A DNA stretch of 64,000 bases, taken from a virus. Numbering within the stretch: the stretch's first letter is position 1; every line of letters starts with the position of its first letter. The translations under genes were made by a program, and so were the position numbers. Where the stretch lies: positions 1 to 64,000 of the IMG/VR virus record IMGVR_UViG_3300007609_000008, one strand, 5' to 3'. Under the pieces are notes generated by a model, which made no database searches, was not told the origin of the DNA, and was given only the letters and a program-made list of their open reading frames with translations. Below are positions 50,026-59,165 of the stretch, in pieces.

Positions 50026-50687
50026 TGAATATAGTTATTGTAGGACCTGGAAATGATCCAAAAAGATTTGGAACACACTTTGTCAATCTTTGTGAAAGTA
50101 AAGGACATTCTGTCACTAAGTTTTCATATAGACTAGAAAATGAATCATTTGAAGATGTAGTAGAAAGATATAAAACAGAAATTTCACATCTAGACAGGGT
50201 AGATCTTTTTTTATATAACTCTATTGGTGGATTTTATCCAGGTCAAGCCTTTCACTATCACACCGGTCATGAAGTAGAATACAAGAGATGGCAAGAAGGT
50301 ATTATGATAAATGGTGCAATGCCTCATGCATTATCTCTTAAGACTCTTGAAAAAATGGATGAGCAATCTTCAATAGTTTTCATGACATCTTCTGGCTCAT
50401 ATCTAGTCAATAGAGACAACTACTTAGAGCTTGCTGGCTACTTTGGAACAAAAGGTGCATTAAATCATCTATCAAGAGCACTCGCTGAATGTAATGATGC
50501 TGGTGCTAAAGTTTGTATCATGGCTCCTCATATTCCGTACGATGATGGTGATGATGAAATAACAGAAAGAATAATGAATATACTCACAGAAAAAATGTTA
50601 AATATTTTACCTGAAGACAACGGCAAAGTATTACAATGCTTCCCTCCAGAAGGTAGGCTACATTATTATCCGCATGGTAAACACTAA
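50025..50687 (+). CDS. SDR-like NAD(P)-binding protein
   Basis: 220 residues. The nucleotide loop is IVGPGNDPKRFG, divergent from the TGxxxGIG of the 27425 gene. Ser in TSSGSYL and YFGTK (Tyr-x3-Lys) give the SDR catalytic residues, with LSRALAE after. A sugar or keto reductase acting with the radical SAM enzymes is likely. Sits between enzymes C and D. Confidence 0.6.
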   Translation: MNIVIVGPGNDPKRFGTHFVNLCESKGHSVTKFSYRLENESFEDVVERYKTEISHLDRVDLFLYNSIGGFYPGQAFHYHTGHEVEYKRWQEGIMINGAMPHALSLKTLEKMDEQSSIVFMTSSGSYLVNRDNYLELAGYFGTKGALNHLSRALAECNDAGAKVCIMAPHIPYDDGDDEITERIMNILTEKMLNILPEDNGKVLQCFPPEGRLHYYPHGKH

Positions 50688-51949
50688 TGATAAGTAAAGA
50701 CAGCAAGTCGTTTTGTATTTTGCCCTTTGTGCATTCTCATCTAAACACAGAAGGAGATGTTTTCCCTTGTTGTATAAGCTGGGACGCTCAAAGGTCTACT
50801 CAAATAGGTTATTTGAAAGACAATACATTAGAAGAGCTTTTCAATAGTGATAAGATGAAACAGCTTCGTCTCGACCTTGCAGCAGGTAAGAGAAGACCTG
50901 ATTTTTGTGATGCATGTTACAAACGAGAAGACAACGGTTTTGTTAGTGCAAGGCACGGAAACAATTTAGATTATCTTGATGTTGAAGATGATATTGTTGC
51001 TAGTATGCACGAAGACGGATATCTAGAACCAATCATTAAAAGTTGGGACATAAGATTTAGCAATCTGTGCAATCTAAAATGTAGAACATGTGGTAGCGTA
51101 TATAGTACCACTTGGGCACAAGAAGATGCTAAATTTAATGGGTTTTCAGAGTATAAACAGATAAACTCAATACCAGAAGGGGATCCCGATCCTCTAGATA
51201 ATCAATACGATAATGTTGATAAAATTTACTTTGCAGGTGGCGAACCTCTTATCATGCCTGAGCATTTTCGTGTTCTACAGAAAATAATTGATAGTGGCAG
51301 AGCACATAAAGTAAAATTATTGTATAACACAAACATGACAAAATTAAATTATAATAAGCACGATCTTATTGAATACTGGAAAGAATTTAAAGTGGTCGTT
51401 CTTGGTGCCAGCATTGATGCAATGGGTGACAGAGCGGATTACATAAGAAATGGAGTTAAGTGGTCTAATATTGAGAAAAATTTAAAAACGCTTTCTGAAG
51501 CTATTAAAAAGTATCCTAATATTAACATTCACATGGCACCTACAGTAAGTATTCTTAATGTACATTCTCTTGCGGATACTCACAGGTATTTTGTAGAGAA
51601 TGAATACATACCTAGTACTTCTTCAATTGTGTTGAACATGCTTCTAGGCCCCACTTGGTTTGAAATACGCAACTTGCCAAATGTACTAAAAGAAGAAGTA
51701 AAAGAAAAATTAAGAGATCACATATCGTGGTTAATTGAAAAAGATACTCGTCAAGATGTTGTTGAAAGTTTTGAAAGCATTTTAACTTATATTGATAATG
51801 ATGCTTCGGAAACAGACGTAATGAAATTTGTGCAAGAGACGAGACGAGTAGATGCAAGAAGAGATCAAAATTTTCCTGATACTTTTCCTGAGTATGCTGA
51901 ATGGTGGGATTCTTTAGATAAATCTTTAATAAGCGTATCAAATATATGA
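50687..51949 (+). CDS. radical SAM enzyme D, N-terminal twitch-like domain
   Basis: 420 residues. The N-terminus FCILPFVHSHLNTEGDVFPCC belongs to the second type seen in D to H, close to the SPASM/twitch CxxPW...CC pattern, and DFCDACYKRED gives further Cys. Ligands are Cys128, Cys132 and Cys135 (CNLKCRTC), with FAGGEP. The tail DARRDQNFPDTFPE keeps the shared end motif. Four-base overlap with E. Confidence 0.86.
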   Translation: MISKDSKSFCILPFVHSHLNTEGDVFPCCISWDAQRSTQIGYLKDNTLEELFNSDKMKQLRLDLAAGKRRPDFCDACYKREDNGFVSARHGNNLDYLDVEDDIVASMHEDGYLEPIIKSWDIRFSNLCNLKCRTCGSVYSTTWAQEDAKFNGFSEYKQINSIPEGDPDPLDNQYDNVDKIYFAGGEPLIMPEHFRVLQKIIDSGRAHKVKLLYNTNMTKLNYNKHDLIEYWKEFKVVVLGASIDAMGDRADYIRNGVKWSNIEKNLKTLSEAIKKYPNINIHMAPTVSILNVHSLADTHRYFVENEYIPSTSSIVLNMLLGPTWFEIRNLPNVLKEEVKEKLRDHISWLIEKDTRQDVVESFESILTYIDNDASETDVMKFVQETRRVDARRDQNFPDTFPEYAEWWDSLDKSLISVSNI

Positions 51950-53244
51950 GTAATAAAATAGAAGAACCTTCAAAAACTTTTTGTGTCATGCCTTGGATAC
52001 ATTTACACGCTTGGCCAGAAGGAAAGGCTATGTTGTGCTGTAAAGCTCATGGCGGTGAAAACGGAGGAGACGTAGGCGACTTTTCTGTAAATACATATGA
52101 AGAAATAATGAACAGCGACAAGATGAAGCAAATTCGTCTTGATATGCTTGAAGGGAAGACGGTAGAGCAATGTATTGCCTGCACTAATGATGAAAAACTA
52201 GATAAGAAAAGTTTTAGACACGACATGAATAATTCTTATCGTGATTTGATTCCCTCGCTTTTGACAGATGACAAAACTTTATCTGACGGCACACTTACTG
52301 ATCCTAAGATGTATTATATGGATTTCAGATTTAGTAACTTGTGTAATTTAGGATGTCAAACATGTGGAAGTCCTCTAAGTAGTACAATTGCAAATAATCG
52401 CCCAAACAACGATAGCGAAAATGCATTCTTAAAGAAAAAAAATGTTTTGTCTGAAAGAGGCACAATTACTTCTTTTGTTTATGCTCGTCCAGATTTTTTT
52501 GAAGTCGATGTTTTGCCGCATATTGATACAGTAACTAATTTTTACTTTGCTGGTGGTGAACCCTTGATGCATCAAGAGCATCTTGATATTTTAAGATATA
52601 TGGATGACAATAAACTTTACGACAAGCATATAACTTACAGTACAAACTTATCTCTATTGAAATGGAAAGGAACAGATTTTCTTGATATATGGAAAAACTT
52701 TGACAACATTTTATTTTTTTGTAGTATTGACGGTGATAATGAAAGATTAGAATATATTAGAGAATTTTCAAAACATAAAGTAATATTTAATAATTTGAAA
52801 AAACTAATACAATTAAAAAAAGAAAATCCTCTTAAAAGATTTAAAATTTGCATTTGTTATACTCATAGCATTTATAATTGTTATTACACTAAAGAGTTTT
52901 TTGCTGCATTAATAAATGAAGGTGTGATAGAAGATTTAGATCATTTAGAATTTAATTATTCTTATGGCGAAAGAAATCATCCTGCGATTTTGCCAAATTT
53001 TGCAAAAAAAGAACTTATAGAGAAGAGACACGAAGATAGATCATCAGAAGAACTTCAAAAGGCTTTTTCTTTATTTCCTGATTTGAGACATTATTTTGAT
53101 AGCATCGATAATATCTTACATGAAACTATGCCTGCAAATGAGTTTGACAAATTGATCAGCCACGATCTTTTACCAAAAATAGATAAAATAAAAATTGCAC
53201 TTCCTTGGTTACACAGTGTAATTGATAGACACAGGGTATTATAA
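51946..53244 (+). CDS. radical SAM enzyme E, N-terminal twitch-like domain
   Basis: 432 residues. FCVMPWIHLHAWPEGKAMLCC and EQCIACTND make the N-terminal domain. Ligands are Cys133, Cys137 and Cys140 (CNLGCQTC), with FAGGEP. The tail shortens to FSLFPDLRHYF and the extra C-terminal ~50 residues have no counterpart in the others. A+T content is higher than in A to C. Overlaps D by four bases and F by one. Confidence 0.86.
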   Translation: MSNKIEEPSKTFCVMPWIHLHAWPEGKAMLCCKAHGGENGGDVGDFSVNTYEEIMNSDKMKQIRLDMLEGKTVEQCIACTNDEKLDKKSFRHDMNNSYRDLIPSLLTDDKTLSDGTLTDPKMYYMDFRFSNLCNLGCQTCGSPLSSTIANNRPNNDSENAFLKKKNVLSERGTITSFVYARPDFFEVDVLPHIDTVTNFYFAGGEPLMHQEHLDILRYMDDNKLYDKHITYSTNLSLLKWKGTDFLDIWKNFDNILFFCSIDGDNERLEYIREFSKHKVIFNNLKKLIQLKKENPLKRFKICICYTHSIYNCYYTKEFFAALINEGVIEDLDHLEFNYSYGERNHPAILPNFAKKELIEKRHEDRSSEELQKAFSLFPDLRHYFDSIDNILHETMPANEFDKLISHDLLPKIDKIKIALPWLHSVIDRHRVL

Positions 53245-54458
53245 TGACCAGATGCGTCAACACAGATAAATCATTAAGATATACAAACAGTGGAGATGTA
53301 GCTCTTTGCTGTAAGAGTGAGTTATGGTTAAATGACGAGAACGGCAATAAGTGTAATATATCAACACATGATTTTAATGCGCCGCTCAATGGAAAACTAG
53401 CAACTGAAATTCGTAATGACCTGAACAACGGGGTCCGTCATGCAAATTGCAAAAAGTGTTGGGACGAAGAAGATGCAGGAATAGCAAGCAAAAGAATTCT
53501 TGACAACTCCAGAGCAGTAGATTACTGGGGCAAAGATTTTTTGACTGATGGCAAAATTGAGCCAGCCATTGTTGAATTGAACTTAGGAACACTGTGCAAT
53601 CTTAAGTGTAGGATCTGTGGTCCATGGTCAAGCAGTAACTGGGTAAATGAGCACTATGCTGTAAACACTTCGCCCGAAAAGCAAACAAGAGAAAACAAAA
53701 AAAAGTATATGCAGCAGGTGAAGCAATGGCAAGGCAATTTTGAAGATGACAGTCCTACTTGGAAAAACATAGAAGACAGTTTGCCTCATTTGAAACAAAT
53801 TGATATATATGGTGGCGAGCCATTCATGGTAGAAAAGCAATGGGAAGTATTGCAAAAAAGCATAGACAGGGGGTATAGTAAAGACCAGACCCTACACTTT
53901 AACACAAATACTACCATATACTCTGAGAAGCATGTTAAAATTTTGAAACAATTCAAAACAGTTCTTATTAGTCTTTCGTTAGATGACATAGAAGATAGAT
54001 TTGAGTTTCAGCGTCATCCAGCTAAATGGGATCTGGTATCCGAAAATATACAAAAATTTTTACAGTTAAATGCAGATAATGAAAATATAACTGTTGTTGC
54101 TTGTGTAACTATCAATAACTTGAATGTATATTACTTACCTGAAATACTAGAATATTATGATAGTATTGGTTTAGGGTATTATACTAATATTTTACACGGG
54201 CCACCACATTATAATATTAAAAACATTCCGCAAAATTTAAAAGAAGTTATTACTAATAAATATAAAGAAGACATGAAGACTTCTAATGAATATAAGACGG
54301 AAAGACTGCGACAGGTAATGGAATTTATGAATTCATTTATTACTACAAATAATGAATGGACAAATTTTATAGAGTATACTAAAAAGAAAGACGAATACAG
54401 AAAAGAAAACTTCAATGAGGTTTTTCCTGAGTGGAGCGATGTAATTGAAAATAACTAA
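53244..54458 (+). CDS. radical SAM enzyme F, N-terminal twitch-like domain
   Basis: 404 residues. The N-terminus begins directly with RCVNTDKSLRYTNSGDVALCC, so it lacks the PW pair and the few residues before the first Cys; NCKKCWDEED follows. Ligands are Cys118, Cys122 and Cys125 (CNLKCRIC), with IYGGEP. The tail is KENFNEVFPEW. The oxygenase-like gene after it starts 14 bases before its stop. Confidence 0.85.
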   Translation: MTRCVNTDKSLRYTNSGDVALCCKSELWLNDENGNKCNISTHDFNAPLNGKLATEIRNDLNNGVRHANCKKCWDEEDAGIASKRILDNSRAVDYWGKDFLTDGKIEPAIVELNLGTLCNLKCRICGPWSSSNWVNEHYAVNTSPEKQTRENKKKYMQQVKQWQGNFEDDSPTWKNIEDSLPHLKQIDIYGGEPFMVEKQWEVLQKSIDRGYSKDQTLHFNTNTTIYSEKHVKILKQFKTVLISLSLDDIEDRFEFQRHPAKWDLVSENIQKFLQLNADNENITVVACVTINNLNVYYLPEILEYYDSIGLGYYTNILHGPPHYNIKNIPQNLKEVITNKYKEDMKTSNEYKTERLRQVMEFMNSFITTNNEWTNFIEYTKKKDEYRKENFNEVFPEWSDVIENN

Positions 54459-55053
54459 GCCGTTAGAGGGCGTAAGATATCAAAATACTACAGAAGAAAT
54501 GCCTATTTGGTTTTTTGAAGGAGTAGAACTTCCAGAAATTGATTTTGATTCTTTGAACTGGAAAAATTCACATGGCAGACAGTTATACGAGGACGATAGA
54601 TACAAAAAAAGAGAAGTTGCTGAATGGACTAGTAATAATAAAAATCCGGCAGCGATTGCAATTTTTAATGCAATAGAAAGTGTCGTGACAGAGATAGAAA
54701 AAAATTATCCAGCAGAAAACTTAGAATTGATTTGGCCAATTGATACATGGAAAAGATCCTCCTATGTAGATATCAAAAATGATCATGATGGATTTTGGAT
54801 GGGCGAGCATCTAGATAATAGAAATGTCAAGTGGACATGTATAATGAATTTAGAAGATAATGAAGATTCTACTAGATTTCACTTAGATTATTTTAACGAA
54901 GATGCGGTTGAAGGAAGAGAAAAAGAATTCTACGCACCTACGAAGAAAGGTAGCGGAGTTTTCTATTTCAATCATCATGCTTTATTACATAGCATAGGCC
55001 CGACTTCTGGTAAAGATAGATACATAGCATTTCAGATGAATTTGGTGAAATAA
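54445..55053 (+). CDS. 2OG-Fe(II) oxygenase-like protein
   Basis: 202 residues from a TTG at 54445 with GGAG placed upstream. His122 and Asp124 (GEHLDNR) and His182 (LLHSIGP) form the HxD...H site, and KDRYIAFQ holds a candidate 2-oxoglutarate Arg. It parallels the 25089 protein in motif order and length, a direct link between the two loci. Position between enzymes F and G implies a shared pathway. Substrate unknown. Confidence 0.6.
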   Translation: MKITKPLEGVRYQNTTEEMPIWFFEGVELPEIDFDSLNWKNSHGRQLYEDDRYKKREVAEWTSNNKNPAAIAIFNAIESVVTEIEKNYPAENLELIWPIDTWKRSSYVDIKNDHDGFWMGEHLDNRNVKWTCIMNLEDNEDSTRFHLDYFNEDAVEGREKEFYAPTKKGSGVFYFNHHALLHSIGPTSGKDRYIAFQMNLVK

Positions 55054-56279
55054 TGAGCAAGGATACAATCTGCACTCTTCCATGGAATGGCATTCACTTA
55101 AATGCTAATATAGGAGTTTGTTGCAACTCTCTTAGAGCACTCAATTCTAATAACGGAGAACTCAGTACGGCTGAAGACTTGTTGTCCCTAGAAGAAAACA
55201 ATGATTTAATTCAGCTAAAAAAAGATTTGCTCGCAGGCGTAAAAAATCCTATTTGTGATCGATGCTGGAATATGGAACCAAGTAGTTTCAGAAAAACATT
55301 TAACCAGTCTTATCCAGAAACTTATCAGAAAATATTAACAGAATCACCTGAAAGTCTTCCTCTAGAACATATTTTCATTTCAATAGGAAATACTTGCAAT
55401 CTAAATTGTAGAATGTGTGGTCCACATAGCAGCTCTATGATAACAAAAGAGTGGTCTGATCCTGAACGTCCTCATCCAGTTAGACCAAGCAATATAGGAA
55501 AATCTATTATTGCAACAGATTATGATAATACACGCTCTAGTCACTTGAGTAATCCTAATTTTATAGAATATGTAAAAAATAATTACAAAGAGCTAAAAAC
55601 AATTTATATCTATGGTGGAGAGCCATTTATTATAATTGAAGAACATCTAAATTTTTTACAACTTTTAGTTGATTTAGGCGTATCTAAAAATATAAAGTTA
55701 CAATATTCTACTAACGGAACTAACACAACGTTGAGAAGATTTATTGATCTTTGGAAAAATTTTAAAGAAATATCAATCTCTGTCAGTTGCGATGGTATGG
55801 AAGAAGTGTATGATTTTATTAGATGGCCTAGTACTTGGTCAAAGATGAAGAAGAGCTTAGATTATTATTATGATTTTAGTAACAAAAATGATAATATAGC
55901 ATTACATGTTGCTTGCACTCTGCAAATCGCAACTTTAGAGCAAATAAAAAAATTTGAAAATTTTCTAAAAACAACTTATCCAAAATTATCTGGAAGCTAT
56001 TATATACCGGTAGATTATCCTGAAGAGTTTTCTTTAAAATGTGTTCCACTGCCAGTGTTGAAGGAGTATAATAATGATCCAAACTTGTCAGAAAGAGTAC
56101 AATCTATAATAAAACAAACAATTGATTCGTATAATCATGAAGAAAGTTTTAAGTACTTTGACAATTTTTTAAAAACCGCAGAGTGGCAAGACAAATACAG
56201 AAATCAGAATGTATACGATTACTTGCCTCAGATAAAAAAATGGAAAAAGATTCATGAAGACGATCAAGTATCAAAATAA
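55053..56279 (+). CDS. radical SAM enzyme G, N-terminal twitch-like domain
   Basis: 408 residues. ICTLPWNGIHLNANIGVCC and PICDRCWNMEP form the N-terminal domain. Ligands are Cys115, Cys119 and Cys122 (CNLNCRMC), with IYGGEP, and PHSSSM after the cluster matches the SS pair found in most members. The tail ends NVYDYLPQIKKW, a faded form of the shared motif. The SGNH gene starts 26 bases before its stop. Confidence 0.85.
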   Translation: MSKDTICTLPWNGIHLNANIGVCCNSLRALNSNNGELSTAEDLLSLEENNDLIQLKKDLLAGVKNPICDRCWNMEPSSFRKTFNQSYPETYQKILTESPESLPLEHIFISIGNTCNLNCRMCGPHSSSMITKEWSDPERPHPVRPSNIGKSIIATDYDNTRSSHLSNPNFIEYVKNNYKELKTIYIYGGEPFIIIEEHLNFLQLLVDLGVSKNIKLQYSTNGTNTTLRRFIDLWKNFKEISISVSCDGMEEVYDFIRWPSTWSKMKKSLDYYYDFSNKNDNIALHVACTLQIATLEQIKKFENFLKTTYPKLSGSYYIPVDYPEEFSLKCVPLPVLKEYNNDPNLSERVQSIIKQTIDSYNHEESFKYFDNFLKTAEWQDKYRNQNVYDYLPQIKKWKKIHEDDQVSK

Positions 56280-57120
56280 TGTAATCAGTTTTGATAAAAT
56301 TATTGGATTTGGTTGTAGCTATACTGCAGGAACTGAATTAGTAGATCATAGTGTTCTTAATATTAGTGCAGAAAAAAGCGATGAGTTAAAAAGAAAAATG
56401 CCTATAGCAGACTACTATGGTGAAATTTCATCCAAGTTTGCAATTGGAGGGCTGTCTTCAGTTTTCGATCTACAAAAAAAATATGCATACATTGCACATC
56501 TTGCAAAAAAGTTTGAAGTGCCTTGGGAAAATTATGCATATGGCGGAAGTAGTTTAGAATATGTTTGCTGGCTTCTAACAAAAAAGATTTATAACAAAGA
56601 AATTAGAGACACCGATTTAATTGTAATAGGAGTAACTTGTCCCAATAGGGCGTTCTATGTGAAGAACAAAGAAGAAGTTATGCACTTACAACTGTCTAGA
56701 AATGTAAGATGGCCAAATGATGAATTTTTTGAAGATTATCTGATGACTTTTGGCAACGAAGATACTACAATATGGAAATATTTTCATCAATTGCAGTATC
56801 TTTCTTCTTTAAATGAAAAGCTAAATAATCGTATTGTACTGTTGCCTATGTCATTTCCTTGTCATGAATGGGTTAAAATATTATTTAATAGAAGGGATCA
56901 AGATAGAAAAAAGGAAGAACAATATTATATCGATGAATTAAAATCTATTAGGGGTATGATGACTGACGATTTAGAGCCTCTAATGTTAGGCGCATTTGAA
57001 AACCAGACGGTGGGTAGAACAATTGCACCGGAGGATTTACATGGTTATGGTCACTGTAATATGAAAATTCATGAGCAGTATGCAGAAAGATTGTATAAAA
57101 AACTTACAGGAGAATCATAA
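56254..57120 (+). CDS. SGNH-type hydrolase-like protein
   Basis: 288 residues. IGFGCSYTAGTE provides the Ser block, YGGSSLEYV the Gly block (the same GSSLEY as in the 29599 protein), and DLHGYGHCN near the end the catalytic Asp/His. Larger than the 25-30 kb copies, with an insert after the first block. Probably an esterase or acyltransferase for the cluster product. AGGAGA in its last codons serves the next small gene. Confidence 0.68.
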   Translation: MKTIKYQNNVISFDKIIGFGCSYTAGTELVDHSVLNISAEKSDELKRKMPIADYYGEISSKFAIGGLSSVFDLQKKYAYIAHLAKKFEVPWENYAYGGSSLEYVCWLLTKKIYNKEIRDTDLIVIGVTCPNRAFYVKNKEEVMHLQLSRNVRWPNDEFFEDYLMTFGNEDTTIWKYFHQLQYLSSLNEKLNNRIVLLPMSFPCHEWVKILFNRRDQDRKKEEQYYIDELKSIRGMMTDDLEPLMLGAFENQTVGRTIAPEDLHGYGHCNMKIHEQYAERLYKKLTGES

Positions 57121-57224
57121 TGATCAAAAAAATAAAAGATTGGTATAAAGACTGGAAAAAGAAAAAAGAAATTAAAAAGAAACTTAAAAAATTAAGAGAA
57201 GAAGACCCTTTTATATATGACTAA
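57120..57224 (+). CDS. 34-residue lysine-rich peptide, precursor candidate
   Basis: The ATG overlaps the preceding stop and has a strong AGGAGA at 57108-57113. The peptide opens MIKKIKDWYKDWKKKKEIKK and ends EEDPFIYD; 15 of 34 residues are Lys. It is amphipathic with aromatic residues in a regular pattern and a distinct acidic-aromatic end. It is the only peptide-sized gene inside the radical SAM cluster and overlaps enzyme H by eight bases. Radical SAM substrate, membrane-active peptide and RNA-binding peptide all remain possible. Confidence 0.6.
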   Translation: MIKKIKDWYKDWKKKKEIKKKLKKLREEDPFIYD

Positions 57225-58326
57225 ATTAGCTGATACTTTTTGCATTGTTCCTTGGATAGGCGCAGTAGTTGCTCCCGATAAGGAAAATTTAATTTGCTGT
57301 AGAGCTAATGATAAGCCCACTGAGTATACCTTAGATTCTGTAAATACTGAAACACATAAACATCTGAGAGATGCTTTGGGAAATGGAGTAAAGGATCCTA
57401 TTTGTAAGAGATGTTGGTCTGATGAAAAATCAGGAATAGAAAGTTATAGACAAAGTTATAATAAACACTACAAAGACCTCATTGCATCCGACTCATATTC
57501 TCCCGCTAAACTTAGATTTTTAGAACTGACTCCAAGTAATGTATGTAATCTTGCATGTAGAATGTGTTCTTCTAGATATTCCTCTAAAATTGTTGCAAGG
57601 GAAAAGTATCTTTCTGAACTTAATTTATTTCATGAAAGAGAAAAAGCTCACTTTACAGATTGGAGAAACTTAGATTTATCACACTTAGAAGAGCTGAAAC
57701 TAATGGGCGGTGAGCCTATGTATCTAAAAGAGCATCTTGAAATATTAGAGCACCTAGACACAATTGGTGTACTTGAAAATTTAAATTTGATGGTGATTAC
57801 AAATTGCACTCATTCGATAAATGAAAAATGGAAATATTTTTTAACAAAAGCCAGACGAGTTCATATTGCTATAAGCATTGACGCAGTTGGTAAATTAAAT
57901 GAATATATTAGACAATATTCAAATTGGAATGAAGTTGAAAAAAATCTGCATGAGATAAACGAATTTTCTTTGTCTTTAAAAGATGTTTGGCTCAGTGTAA
58001 ACTGTACAGTTGGAATTTATAATGTAAACAAAACAAAAGAATTTGAAGATTATATGAAAAAACGAAATATTCATTATTATTTTAATCCTTTAGTGTATCC
58101 TAATTATCAAAGTTTGCATTACTTATCTGAGGATCATAAAAATTATCTTTTGAATCATGAGAATGTATCAAAAAAATTACATCATGTTTTGCAAGAAAAA
58201 GAAACACATGTTGTTAGTGCAGAAAAATTCATGGAAGAGACAACCGCAGTCGATAAATTTTATAATAAATATCTAAAGGATTACAACGAGGAGATATATA
58301 ATTTATTATATATGAAAAGATTATGA
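57217..58326 (+). CDS. radical SAM enzyme H, N-terminal twitch-like domain
   Basis: 369 residues, the shortest of the set. FCIVPWIGAVVAPDKENLICC and PICKRCWSDEK form the N-terminal domain. Ligands are Cys110, Cys114 and Cys117 (CNLACRMC), with LMGGEP. The shared FPE end motif is lost. It follows the lysine-rich peptide and precedes the second partner protein, so these three may form a functional unit. Confidence 0.85.
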   Translation: MTKLADTFCIVPWIGAVVAPDKENLICCRANDKPTEYTLDSVNTETHKHLRDALGNGVKDPICKRCWSDEKSGIESYRQSYNKHYKDLIASDSYSPAKLRFLELTPSNVCNLACRMCSSRYSSKIVAREKYLSELNLFHEREKAHFTDWRNLDLSHLEELKLMGGEPMYLKEHLEILEHLDTIGVLENLNLMVITNCTHSINEKWKYFLTKARRVHIAISIDAVGKLNEYIRQYSNWNEVEKNLHEINEFSLSLKDVWLSVNCTVGIYNVNKTKEFEDYMKKRNIHYYFNPLVYPNYQSLHYLSEDHKNYLLNHENVSKKLHHVLQEKETHVVSAEKFMEETTAVDKFYNKYLKDYNEEIYNLLYMKRL

Positions 58327-59165
58327 GAATAACATTTCATAGAGATGACAAAGAAGTAGGGTACATTAATTTTTTGACGTATGATAATTTAGCGTTTAAA
58401 TACTTCAAAGAAAATATTCTGCAAACGACAATGAAAACAAAAACTACTGGTGTTAGTTTTGAAAAATCTAAGCTAGAAATAATAAACAATTATATTGAAT
58501 ATAAAGATGTTATAGAAAAAATAAATCAATATGATTACAGCGAGAAGATAGAAACTGATGTCTCCAAAGACATGAGTTTACAAAAGTTGTTTGACACTCA
58601 TGAATATTTTGAAGTTCTAGGTGAAGTTAGAAGAAAAGGACTTTTACCAGACACACAAGAAATGGACGATATGTTCAACTTAGCGTGTAGGATGAATACT
58701 TTGATTCATAAAATGGAAGGCTCTGCTACTTTAGAAGGCTCTCAATGGTTTCAAGCCCTTTTTGATAAGCCAACTATATACAGAACAGATTTAGATGATG
58801 CTCTATTAGCAGAAGCAGTCGAAGATTTTGAAGAACATAAAATTTATATAGGATACGGCGAAACAGGGAAAAATTTGCATCATTGTTTCCAATTCAATGA
58901 AACTGATTTAGTGCATAGAAAAATGGTACAACCTCAACGCTCAATTTTAACTGAAATATTTCTTGTGTTGAATGGAGAGATGCCTCTAAGATGGGAAAAA
59001 TTTGAGGAGTGGTGTATAGAAAATGATGTAGAATCGTATGGGTATGATTATAAAAATCCAAAATATTATGGCAAGTGGGCAATAGGTGAAATAGAATCAA
59101 AATCTTTTGAGACTCTGACAGCTTTTCCAGTTTATGATGAGGTTAGAATAACTTTTAATGATTAA
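58323..59165 (+). CDS. radical SAM cluster partner protein 2
   Basis: 280 residues. LQKLFDTHEYFEVLG, MNTLIHKMEG, YIGYGETGKNLHHCFQF and GKWAIGEIES follow the order seen in the protein at 47585-48628, which is longer. No catalytic site is obvious; His and Glu recur in the helical centre. Overlaps enzyme H by four bases and the carbamoyltransferase by eight. A shared substrate or carrier role with partner 1 is proposed. Confidence 0.55.
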   Translation: MRITFHRDDKEVGYINFLTYDNLAFKYFKENILQTTMKTKTTGVSFEKSKLEIINNYIEYKDVIEKINQYDYSEKIETDVSKDMSLQKLFDTHEYFEVLGEVRRKGLLPDTQEMDDMFNLACRMNTLIHKMEGSATLEGSQWFQALFDKPTIYRTDLDDALLAEAVEDFEEHKIYIGYGETGKNLHHCFQFNETDLVHRKMVQPQRSILTEIFLVLNGEMPLRWEKFEEWCIENDVESYGYDYKNPKYYGKWAIGEIESKSFETLTAFPVYDEVRITFND

